A stretch of 64,000 bases of DNA, from contig CAUYUA010000011.1 of NCBI GenBank assembly GCA_963575675.1, positions 1-64,000 on the forward strand, given 5' to 3'. Below, in pieces: positions 44,468-53,122 of this stretch. Below the pieces are notes generated by a model that was not told the DNA's origin, did no database searches, and worked only from the letters and a program-made list of their open reading frames with translations. A program made the position numbers and the translations under genes. The first letter of the stretch is position 1. Each line of letters opens with the position of its first letter. The stretch is from CAUYUA01 sp963575675 (GTDB lineage: Bacteria; Pseudomonadota; Alphaproteobacteria; Azospirillales; Azospirillaceae).

Positions 44468-46174
44468 TCATCTATTCGCATGAGGCCCTTCTGTTGCACG
44501 CGGCAAGAGGACTCGAAACACCGCGCCGCAAACACTTTGGTCCGGAGCCCTTCGATTTTCAGCCCACAAAACACCATCATGCGCCTCAACAATCTGGCGG
44601 GAAATGCTCAGCCCTAACCCAGAGTGAATACCAAATTTCTCTCCAGCCGGTCGTTCCGTATAGAATCGCTCAAAGATTGTGTCAAGTTTACTTTCCGGCA
44701 CACCCGGCCCTTGGTCGGCGACGGCGATTTCAATCTTGTCGACTGGGAAAACCGCACGCACTGAAATCGTGACCACTCCCCCTGGTGGAGAAAACGACAA
44801 AGCATTGGCGATCAAATTTTGAAAAACTTGCACCAAACGCGATTCCAACCCTTGAATAACCAAATCCAGCTCCGGAGGCCTCTCGACCACAAGACGTGGA
44901 GCATTCGGAGCATCGACGGCGCAGGTCTCGGTGTGCAACATCGCCAACATGTCAAGCATAGCGCCCACATCGACGGGACTAAGAACTTCACGACTCAGTT
45001 CGGCGTCCAACCGCGAAGCATTGGATATATCGCTAATCAATCGATCCAAGCGTCGCACATCGTCAATGATAATAGACATCAAGCGGCGACGGCGTGCGTC
45101 ATCTTGCACCCGAGCCGCCGTCTCAACAGCGCTACGTAAGGAGGTCAAAGGATTCTTGATCTCATGAGCAACATCGGCGGCAAATCTTTCAATAGCATCC
45201 ATGCGCGCCCATAACGCGCCAGTCATGGCGCGCAGAGCGCGCGAAAGATCACCAATTTCGTCGTTCCGCCCCGTCAGATCGGGAATGTCATGGCGTCGGT
45301 CCAGTCCATGGCGCACACGGTCTGCCGCTTGCGCCAGTCGACGCAAGGGCCTTACGATAGTTCCCGCCAAATACACAGAGAGCATAGCCGTAACTGCCAG
45401 AGATAAAACAAACATCTTTAGAATATCAAACCGCACGGAACGAACAGAACTCTCGATGTCTTGCCCTGACCTCGACAAGAACACGACTCCAAGAACTTGT
45501 TTGTATTGCTGAAGAGGAACTGCGACGGTCAGAACCAATCCGCGATGCAGCGCGCCTTCTGCGGCCTCCCAAATTGTGGCGCTGTTTTCTCCGGCCAATG
45601 CGCGTTCAACATCCGGATACGAGATGATTTTTGATTCGGGAATCGAATCATCGAACCTATCCAAATCCGATAGAGGTTGCTCTTGATACACGGGCCACTG
45701 AGGGCGTAAAGGAATGCTATCCACAATCCAATCGTAAAGACGCTCTGATCCCCGTGACCAAAACGACTGCGCCGCAGACGGAAGAAGCTCTTCGATTTGG
45801 ATTGCGCCCCCAACGCCGATTAATTCTCGACTGTCGGCGATTCGGCGACCGGAGCGATCAAATAAACGCGTCCGAGTCGCTGTGGTCTCCACCAAGCGTC
45901 GCACCATACGTCGCGCAAGTTCCGACCGCAACTCCCAAGCCGGTTCATTATCGTCGCCTTCTTTCAGACGAACGGCGCCTTCAGCCAAAGCCCCGGAAAA
46001 AATACGCGCTTCAGTGCGCAAAGCATCGATTTCGGTTTGAATAAGACGATCCTGGTATCGTCCCAAATAAAGAACTCCTCCAACCAAGAACAGCAGAGCA
46101 AGACTGTTCACCGCTAAAATTCGACGCGTAAGAGGAGATGGACGCCGACGCGGCGCGCTTCTAACATGAGGCAC
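44468..46174 (-). CDS. Two-component sensor histidine kinase, ChvG-like
   Basis: A kinase of about 568 residues. TM1 lies near the N-terminus (ILAVNSLALLFLVGGVLYLG). A large periplasmic sensor (stimulus domain of ChvG/ExoS type) and TM2 (ILKMFVLSLAVTAMLSVYLA) follow, then HAMP and the HisKA site with its phospho-His (FAADVAHEIKNPLTSLRSAV). The HATPase domain shows the N box (QVFQNLIANALSFSPPGG), DQGPGVPESKL and GLGLSISRQIVEAH. ChvG kinases sense acidity or envelope stress. The usual chvI regulator gene is not next to it. No ATG exists at the N-terminus; GTG 46174 follows GGTGGGG, and TTG 46192 is the alternative. Confidence 0.88.
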   Translation of the reverse strand: MPHVRSAPRRRPSPLTRRILAVNSLALLFLVGGVLYLGRYQDRLIQTEIDALRTEARIFSGALAEGAVRLKEGDDNEPAWELRSELARRMVRRLVETTATRTRLFDRSGRRIADSRELIGVGGAIQIEELLPSAAQSFWSRGSERLYDWIVDSIPLRPQWPVYQEQPLSDLDRFDDSIPESKIISYPDVERALAGENSATIWEAAEGALHRGLVLTVAVPLQQYKQVLGVVFLSRSGQDIESSVRSVRFDILKMFVLSLAVTAMLSVYLAGTIVRPLRRLAQAADRVRHGLDRRHDIPDLTGRNDEIGDLSRALRAMTGALWARMDAIERFAADVAHEIKNPLTSLRSAVETAARVQDDARRRRLMSIIIDDVRRLDRLISDISNASRLDAELSREVLSPVDVGAMLDMLAMLHTETCAVDAPNAPRLVVERPPELDLVIQGLESRLVQVFQNLIANALSFSPPGGVVTISVRAVFPVDKIEIAVADQGPGVPESKLDTIFERFYTERPAGEKFGIHSGLGLSISRQIVEAHDGVLWAENRRAPDQSVCGAVFRVLLPRATEGPHANR

Positions 46175-46260
46175 AACAAAACACCCCACCAAACAACGAT
46201 AACGAATATATCATTAAGTCGTTTTTCTTTGGATTAAAATCACAAGAGAGGAACGAGCAC

Positions 46261-46290
46261 CTCCCCTTATTCGCGAAGGGATCTGCCTTT
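46261..46290 (+). repeat. Dispersed structured repeat, truncated copy 7
   Basis: CTCCCCTTATTCGCGAAGGG and ATCTGCCT match the 3' half of the element; the 5' half is absent. It lies between the bcp 3' end and the kinase start, a tandem rather than convergent junction, so it appears to be a remnant. Confidence 0.65.
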
Positions 46291-46392
46291 AAAATGATTT
46301 GTCTTTTTGGCTCATACCGAATTTGAGAATAATGACCACATTCAGTGTGAAAACGTCATCCCCCTAAAACCCGGTATAAGCCCAATTTTAAT

Positions 46393-46860
46393 TCAGGATA
46401 AAGCGCGGACGGCCTTTAAAACCTGCTCGACATGCCCCGTAATTTTAACTTTTCTCCAGATTTGCCGAATGACGCCTTCAGCATCAATCAAAACTGTTGC
46501 GCGCTCAATCCCCATATAAACCCGACCATACATACTCTTCTGCACCCAAAAACCATAACGCTCAACCACATCCGAGTCTTTGTCGGACGCCAAAAGAAAC
46601 GGCAATGAATGCTTAATTTTAAATTTATCGTGACTAACGACGCCATCCTTGGACACACCGATGATCTCCACTTGAAGCAGCTTAAATTCATCGATCAAAT
46701 CGCGAAAGGCGCAAGCCTCTTTTGTACAACCGGATGTATCGTCCTTAGGATAAAAATAGAGAACGACAGGACGTCCCCGAAACGCGGACAAAGTCGCTTG
46801 ACCGCCACCATCAACGGGAAGCGTAAAATCCGGGGCAGAAAAACCAATATCAATGCTCAT
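46393..46860 (-). CDS. bcp: Thioredoxin-dependent thiol peroxidase (bacterioferritin comigratory protein)
   Basis: A 155-residue atypical peroxiredoxin that reduces peroxides with thioredoxin. It has the N-terminal SAPDFTLPVDGGGQATLSAF, the active site VLYFYPKDDTSGCTKEACAF with peroxidatic Cys and a second Cys five residues on, and the C-terminal GIERATVLIDAEGVIRQIWR. It is divergent from the hemerythrin gene, with a 127-base shared control region. Confidence 0.95.
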   Translation of the reverse strand: MSIDIGFSAPDFTLPVDGGGQATLSAFRGRPVVLYFYPKDDTSGCTKEACAFRDLIDEFKLLQVEIIGVSKDGVVSHDKFKIKHSLPFLLASDKDSDVVERYGFWVQKSMYGRVYMGIERATVLIDAEGVIRQIWRKVKITGHVEQVLKAVRALS

Positions 46861-46987
46861 TGCGATGGGCTCACTTAAAAACAGTTCTCGTCTTTGTTAC
46901 ACTTCTCATTCTTCGTCTTTGCAAGATATCATAAATATGCTCTAATGACGACCAGAACTCGGACATTACGCCGCATGAGGAGCGACC

Positions 46988-47431
46988 ATGCAAGAGCAGA
47001 GTAAAAACAAGACGACGAACGATCTTTGGGACGTTGTAGAGTGGTCAACCATTTACAGCACTGGCCACCCCGACATCGATGCAGATCACGAGAAGCTATT
47101 CTCAATCCTAAATTGTTTCACGCAGGCAGTCAACCGAGGTGAAGAAATGGCGGTCATCCGCAACGTGTTGTCTGATTTGCTTGACTATGTGGACTACCAT
47201 TTTAGCCGTGAAGAAACCTTGATGGAGCGTCAAGATTACCCAGATTATAACTTACATCAACGAATGCACAAGAGATTCACACAACAAATCACGCTCGTAA
47301 TCTCGCAACTTGACATCGGCGTCGACATGAGCGCATTTTTATTAAGCTTCTTAACTCGTTGGCTGTGCGATCATATTCTGGGCGCAGACCAAAAACTCGG
47401 CGCTTTTCTAAAAAGCCGCTTCCCACTCTGA
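46988..47431 (+). CDS. Bacteriohemerythrin
   Basis: A 147-residue four-helix di-iron protein that binds O2. The ligand pattern is visible: His in GHPDIDADHEKLF, the HFSREETLME pair, HQRMHKRF, and the final WLCDHILGADQKL. It has a 15-residue polar N-terminal extension. GAGGAG lies 5 bases before the ATG. O2 carriage or sensing for a microaerobic lifestyle is likely. It shares its upstream region with the bcp peroxidase gene, which links it loosely to oxygen handling. Confidence 0.93.
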   Translation: MQEQSKNKTTNDLWDVVEWSTIYSTGHPDIDADHEKLFSILNCFTQAVNRGEEMAVIRNVLSDLLDYVDYHFSREETLMERQDYPDYNLHQRMHKRFTQQITLVISQLDIGVDMSAFLLSFLTRWLCDHILGADQKLGAFLKSRFPL

Positions 47432-47550
47432 ACGCGCTTTCATCTGTCTGTTACAAACCTTGATTTGCCTTATTGTTCTAGAATGCACTCCATTTGCTAG
47501 AAAAACCAAGTTTTTATACTTCTCACTCAGAAACGCATATAAATACAAAA

Positions 47551-50500
47551 TCAGCGTTTTTTTGACGACATCAGTAAGAAATCGGCGCCGGCATCGTACC
47601 CGGCAGAACTAATTGCGCCATAGTGAGGAGTCTGCGGCGTAGAGGCGGTGACATCTGCATGGATTTTTTTGAACATATCTTCACCAACAATGGACCCTTT
47701 TACTTGATTCAAATGGCTGGCCAAAGAACGCGCAAACGGAGAATTGCCTTCACCATCCATCACCGGCTCATCGCCACCGGAAGACAAGGCCATGACACCA
47801 CGCATTTCGATCAACTGCTCAAAATTCAAACCTTTCTTTTCGACTTGTTGTTCTTTGGTGAACGAGCCGGAATAACAGCTATCAGAAATCAACAAGATGT
47901 TTTTAGCCGGAATTCTCCGCAACAATTTTCCAATATCTTTGGTTGAAATCCAATTTTTAGCGCTGGCTGTGGAGGCATCGATCGGAAGCCAATAACCAAC
48001 TCCGGTCTTTTCGTTTTCATAACCATGCCCTGCGTAATATATGATAACCTGATCCAACTCTTCAACACTATTCTGAATATTACTGATTTGGTCGATCATT
48101 TTCTGCTTCGTTCCATTGGCCAGAACAATGGTTTCGAAACCCAGATGAGATTTTAGAGATTTGCTTATCAAATCAACATCGTTTAAGGGCGTATCGAGAT
48201 TAGGAATGCCGTTTTGACTATAGGTGGAATTCGCAAAAAGAACCGCCAGACGCCGTTTTCCAAAAGCAGACACGCCGCCGCCGCCTCTCGATGGAGCAGG
48301 AATGCTTTCGCCGATGGCCAGTTCTTTGGTCTCAACCACACCATTTTCGTCAATCACCGCCATTTTCAAAGTTTCCCCTGGCGGCAACGGCGGCACTCGC
48401 ACAAAGAAACGACCATCATCGCCCACGAAAACCCATTTACCACTCACACGCACCTGTCGCCCGCCAGACCAATTGGGAATTCTCAATTGAATTTGGTTGG
48501 CCTCGGCTGCATGAAGCTCCAACCCGACGTCGTCGAGCCGCCCGACAATGCGCCCATTGCCGTCAACAATCGGAACCGATAGCGCGCCTCCGGGCATCGC
48601 GGCCAGTTGAGATGTTTGTTCCGCAACCCATCCTTCGATTCGACCGCGCACCACCATGCGTCCATCTTCAGCCCTTTCAACACGCACCGGCGATACCGTC
48701 AAACCACTTCCGGAACCGCTTTGTCCGCTTGATCGCCCCCCGACTCCACCATTCCCGCCACCGTTCAGATTCCCACCGCTACCGGTCGACGCGGCGTTCG
48801 GATTGGCCTCTAATTCTTCCAGCGCCCCACTTAAAAGCTGTGTCTGAGACTCTTTATACACTTTTTGATAAAGGGCAAGATATGTTTTTGTCGCCTCACC
48901 AGAAAGACCACCTGCTTCCAAAACTTGCTTAACGTCCGCATAAGAAAAACCAACCACGCCACTGCTTACTTGCTGCAACAGAGAGCCAACAGCCTGCGCC
49001 GTAGCATTACTGCTCGACAACAATCCAGAAATTATGAGTTGCGTTGAAACCGAAGAAAATACTGCTTTACGTTCGACATTCGACATATTGCTTTCTGTAG
49101 CCATAGACACAATATTTTCATGAACCGAGTTAGATGAAACGGATTGTTTCATCTTACTGACCTCTTCCTGAACGACAACCTTCTGAGATAAATCAGAAAG
49201 TGACGACGAGGCGGGAGTGCTAAGATTCGCCGCCTCAACAGAGGAAGAAACACTGGAAGAACTGATATCAGTCTTAGAAGACGTAGAAGCGGACTGGAAC
49301 AGAGCGTCATGTAATGCAGAAGTCTCATCTCTTGATAGACTTGAAATATTGTCTAGATTTTGTTGGTCCAGCATACTGCTCAGAGTTTGTATGAATTGCT
49401 GCACATCTTCATTGTTGGTTAAATCATCCGTTACCCCTGAATCTCTGTGAACACTATAAAGGAAACCGCTACCGGAAGTTGGAACGCCATTTGGGCATCC
49501 CCAAAGATACGAACAACCATACAGCACAAAATCCGCCGAATGCGATAAATTCCTTATATCGTCATTAATTGGATCGACGGAGTAAACCAGCCACCGTCCA
49601 GAACCTGAAGTTTGAATTGGAACACCCGCAAGTGAATTATCCTGGAAAGAACCATTAACACTAAGAATGGCGGTTCCTTCTCCCACAACAATCGTAGCGT
49701 TCTCACCTAAAACCAACGTTGACTCGCTTGAAGAAGAGTTATCACCGGAAATGATCGTCAAATTACTGTTGTGAGTATTAATCTTTGAGTTAACCAAAAC
49801 ATTATGTCCGGCGCTGATAGTCAACGCGCCACCCAAACCAGAAAAACTTCCCAATAATTCAATATCGGCATTATCACCTAAAGCATATAACGATCGACCT
49901 CCAGAGTACGCGACGGCCCCATTGAAAGTCATTCCGGCGTCTTCGGTCGTGATATCGCCGTCAAGAGTTAAAGTTTTAACAACATTTAAAATCACACCAC
50001 GCAACAACGTAATGTTACTGCTATCATAGGAAGTGTAAAGCATATCAGCATCAAATGTGGTCCCAGCAGCCCGCACAAGATCACTGACAGATGGCGTTTT
50101 ATCGGAGGCGTCAAGAACAGTTAATGCATCTAAAACAATATGTGTATTGGCTATGTTGTCTGCATTTCCAGGACTATACACGGCTCCTCTTGTTGTATTA
50201 TCTCCAGTAATATAAGCCAGAGTTGCGGCTCCGCTTGCAAACGTGTTTGCATCCACGAAACCAAAGAAAGCTCCATTCGCGCCCGTCAAAGCTTTGGTAA
50301 CGACTTCACCATTAACCGCCAATGCGATTACTTCTCCAGGAGAGCGCGTCGGAATATCTCCGGCGAACACCTGAGGAGTTCCATTAAACATCCCACGAAG
50401 ATAAGGGTAAGAAACTGCTCCCCCCGTGTTTGAATTGACAATAATCCCCCACGTATTAGAAACATCCCAATTAACGCTATTTATTGTCGAGGGCGTCTTC

Positions 50501-52995
50501 AGCTCTTCCGTAGTGAATCCTTGACCTCCCTGACTCCCGCTTTGCCCGCTCGTGTCGGTGTTCCAAAAAGAGAGAACTACAGAACCGCTGTCTGTCTGTC
50601 CCACCAAACCGCCAACATTGCTTTCTCCCGAGACGGCGCCGATAGAATAAGATGTTGTTACAGCTCCGCTATTGAGTCCAACCAAACCACCAACGCCATC
50701 CGTCCCGACAACATAACTCATTGAGTAAGAATTACGAATATTTCCACTATTATACCCCACCAGCCCCCCAACAATATTCGTTCCGGAGACTTTATTTTGA
50801 GAAAATGATTCCTGGATGGTTCCTCCAAGATTCTTTCCGACCAAACCGCCGACCTGCTCAAAACCCGAAACATTGTCCATAGCATAACTACGGAGTATCG
50901 AGCCGGTGTTCTTTCCAACCAAACCGCCTGCTGTCACTCCACTGACTGTATTGACATTTGACACATCTCCCGACCTCACATAAACTCCATAGATTTCCCC
51001 AAGATTTATTCCAACCAAAGCTCCGACGTTGCTGCGTCCCTGAACATCAACTCCTTCAAATTTTACGGATGATATGGCCGCAGCACTCGTGGTGTTTTGA
51101 AATAAACCAACATTCACCGCTCCTTGGTTCCCCGGATGAATGAACAAACCAGAAATCGTATGGCCTAAACCAGTAAAACGCCCAGAAAAATCTCCAATCG
51201 GTGAAAACCCTTCATAACCGCTGCTCCCAGAATTCCATTGCCGTGTGTCGGAAGCATCGATATTGGCGTTAACGGCATAAAAACCGGAAGAGGCTACTGC
51301 TTGAAGCCCGGCAACATCATTAATGAGAGTGTATTGATTGCCGTTTATAGACAAATGACCGGAGCCCCCCATATGAACCGACGCACCGCTTCCAATAAAA
51401 TTAAGACGACTGCCGGAGCCGGTGTTCAATTCAAGAGAGCCACTTCCGGCGCTGGTTAACCCAGCCTTAATATTGATGCCCTGGTCGGATGTAATCGTAA
51501 GAGTGTGACTGCTTCCCCACGATACGGAATTGGCGACGACGATATCGCCATCTCCCGCGCCGGTTGAACTTGAAATGGTGACGTTGTTGTCGTTCAGAGC
51601 GGAAACAAGAGCGGTGGGCGTCATATTCCCACCAGTGGTGGCGATCACGAAATTCTGAGGGTCCAACAACCAATGCCCCGTATGGCCCAAAGCCGCCGAA
51701 GTTTTAACCGAAGCATTGCCGATCGATAATCCCGTCACTCCGGACGTTTCAACAAACCCACCATTCCCCCCCTGCGCCCCGCCATGCGCATTAATTCTTC
51801 CCAATACGTTTGCTGTTTTATCAGACCACAGCACAACCTTGCCGCCTTTGCCGAGATCAACGGCGTCGGCGAGAATCGTCGCTCCAGTGTCCATAGAAAC
51901 CAATGAAGCGTTGGAAGGCATAGGCTTGCGTGTGGGAGAAATCCCATAACGAACATAATCTTCCGCGCGAGCGCTTCCACCCTGGAATTCGCCGCCGACC
52001 AAAACCTCGCCACCGCCCACAGAACCGGAGACATCGACCCGCGCGCCCGAGTTCAAAGCAATTCGATCTCCGGCAACATGAACAACGCCGCCCTTTTGCT
52101 CCGCGCCCCGCCCGGATGCGTCTAATGTCCCAGAAACCGCCACAGCGCCCTTATCGCCGCCGCTAAGAATAATTTCTCCATCCTTCTGATCAACCGAGCG
52201 CGCCTGCACCACACCGGAAACATTGATTACTTGATTAACGACATCTCGCGCTGCATTCGCCGTCAAATACACTCGACCGCCATCGGCAAAAATTCGACCT
52301 GTGTTATTCACCAACGCACTGATCGGCTTACCATCGCGCCCGATCACGCGCTGAGAAATTTTATGATCGATTGCCAGATTAATCTTCTGATCCCCATACA
52401 GATCAACGGTGAACATATTGCCGGAAGCGAGAGTCACTTCGCCCAAACGCGCCGTGATCACTCCATGATTGGCGACACCCGGAGCCACAAACGCCGCCAG
52501 GCCGGCGTCGGCCACAGTAATTTGTCCTTGGTTTACGACGATTCCAGAGGGTTGCTGATCACTTCGAAAAACATAGCGCCCCGCCATAAAATCTTCATTA
52601 CGAATATCGTGAGTGGTCGCCAACAAACCAGCGACGTCGATCTGCGCTTGCGGGCCGAATAAAATGCCGTGAGAATTAATGATCCAAACCTGACCATTGG
52701 CGGTCAAACGCCCCATAATCTCCGACGGGGTGTCACCGACCACTCGATTCAGCGCAATTGAGGAGGAGGACGGCTGCAAGAACTGCGTGTGTTCTCCTTG
52801 CCGAATACTAAAGTCCTGCCAATTAATGATTGCCTTGCTGTCGCCTTGCTGAATCACTACTTTCCCGGGCTCATCCTGCCTGATCGTCACATTTCCCGTC
52901 ACCACGACTGCGCCTCGGGGATTCGCATAGGCCGGACCTACCGCCAACAAGCTCAACGCCGTGGTCGCTTTCAGCCAAGAACGGAAACAAGACAT
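47551..52995 (-). CDS. Two-partner secretion exoprotein fused to a caspase-like protease
   Basis: An 1814-residue TpsA protein. The signal peptide is cleaved near AYA-NPRG (residue 24). The hemagglutination/TPS domain covers about residues 25-260 (FLQPSSSSIALNRVVGDTPS, INSHGILFGPQAQIDVAGLL). A beta-helix region follows, then about five GLUG-type repeats (GGLVGKNTGSILRSYA, GGLVGYNSGNIRNSYS, GGLVGLNSGAVTTSYS), a long Ser-rich helical linker and a beta-sandwich segment. The last 245 residues are a caspase-like domain with His in IIYYAGHGYENEKTG and Cys in LLISDSCYSGSF. It is probably exported by the adjacent TpsB. GAGGGAG lies 8 bases before the ATG at 52995. Protease activity and target are inference. 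Confidence 0.9.
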   Translation of the reverse strand: MSCFRSWLKATTALSLLAVGPAYANPRGAVVVTGNVTIRQDEPGKVVIQQGDSKAIINWQDFSIRQGEHTQFLQPSSSSIALNRVVGDTPSEIMGRLTANGQVWIINSHGILFGPQAQIDVAGLLATTHDIRNEDFMAGRYVFRSDQQPSGIVVNQGQITVADAGLAAFVAPGVANHGVITARLGEVTLASGNMFTVDLYGDQKINLAIDHKISQRVIGRDGKPISALVNNTGRIFADGGRVYLTANAARDVVNQVINVSGVVQARSVDQKDGEIILSGGDKGAVAVSGTLDASGRGAEQKGGVVHVAGDRIALNSGARVDVSGSVGGGEVLVGGEFQGGSARAEDYVRYGISPTRKPMPSNASLVSMDTGATILADAVDLGKGGKVVLWSDKTANVLGRINAHGGAQGGNGGFVETSGVTGLSIGNASVKTSAALGHTGHWLLDPQNFVIATTGGNMTPTALVSALNDNNVTISSSTGAGDGDIVVANSVSWGSSHTLTITSDQGINIKAGLTSAGSGSLELNTGSGSRLNFIGSGASVHMGGSGHLSINGNQYTLINDVAGLQAVASSGFYAVNANIDASDTRQWNSGSSGYEGFSPIGDFSGRFTGLGHTISGLFIHPGNQGAVNVGLFQNTTSAAAISSVKFEGVDVQGRSNVGALVGINLGEIYGVYVRSGDVSNVNTVSGVTAGGLVGKNTGSILRSYAMDNVSGFEQVGGLVGKNLGGTIQESFSQNKVSGTNIVGGLVGYNSGNIRNSYSMSYVVGTDGVGGLVGLNSGAVTTSYSIGAVSGESNVGGLVGQTDSGSVVLSFWNTDTSGQSGSQGGQGFTTEELKTPSTINSVNWDVSNTWGIIVNSNTGGAVSYPYLRGMFNGTPQVFAGDIPTRSPGEVIALAVNGEVVTKALTGANGAFFGFVDANTFASGAATLAYITGDNTTRGAVYSPGNADNIANTHIVLDALTVLDASDKTPSVSDLVRAAGTTFDADMLYTSYDSSNITLLRGVILNVVKTLTLDGDITTEDAGMTFNGAVAYSGGRSLYALGDNADIELLGSFSGLGGALTISAGHNVLVNSKINTHNSNLTIISGDNSSSSESTLVLGENATIVVGEGTAILSVNGSFQDNSLAGVPIQTSGSGRWLVYSVDPINDDIRNLSHSADFVLYGCSYLWGCPNGVPTSGSGFLYSVHRDSGVTDDLTNNEDVQQFIQTLSSMLDQQNLDNISSLSRDETSALHDALFQSASTSSKTDISSSSVSSSVEAANLSTPASSSLSDLSQKVVVQEEVSKMKQSVSSNSVHENIVSMATESNMSNVERKAVFSSVSTQLIISGLLSSSNATAQAVGSLLQQVSSGVVGFSYADVKQVLEAGGLSGEATKTYLALYQKVYKESQTQLLSGALEELEANPNAASTGSGGNLNGGGNGGVGGRSSGQSGSGSGLTVSPVRVERAEDGRMVVRGRIEGWVAEQTSQLAAMPGGALSVPIVDGNGRIVGRLDDVGLELHAAEANQIQLRIPNWSGGRQVRVSGKWVFVGDDGRFFVRVPPLPPGETLKMAVIDENGVVETKELAIGESIPAPSRGGGGVSAFGKRRLAVLFANSTYSQNGIPNLDTPLNDVDLISKSLKSHLGFETIVLANGTKQKMIDQISNIQNSVEELDQVIIYYAGHGYENEKTGVGYWLPIDASTASAKNWISTKDIGKLLRRIPAKNILLISDSCYSGSFTKEQQVEKKGLNFEQLIEMRGVMALSSGGDEPVMDGEGNSPFARSLASHLNQVKGSIVGEDMFKKIHADVTASTPQTPHYGAISSAGYDAGADFLLMSSKKR

Positions 52996-53122
52996 GACAA
53001 GCTCCCTCACCCACATAAAAATCAGGGACTAGCGCCGGACGGCTCTTAAGCGACAGAAACAGGGCCGCATGCTCTTTCGACTCTTTCCGTCCGGAGTCAT
53101 CCAACAGACTCCAACGCCCTCT

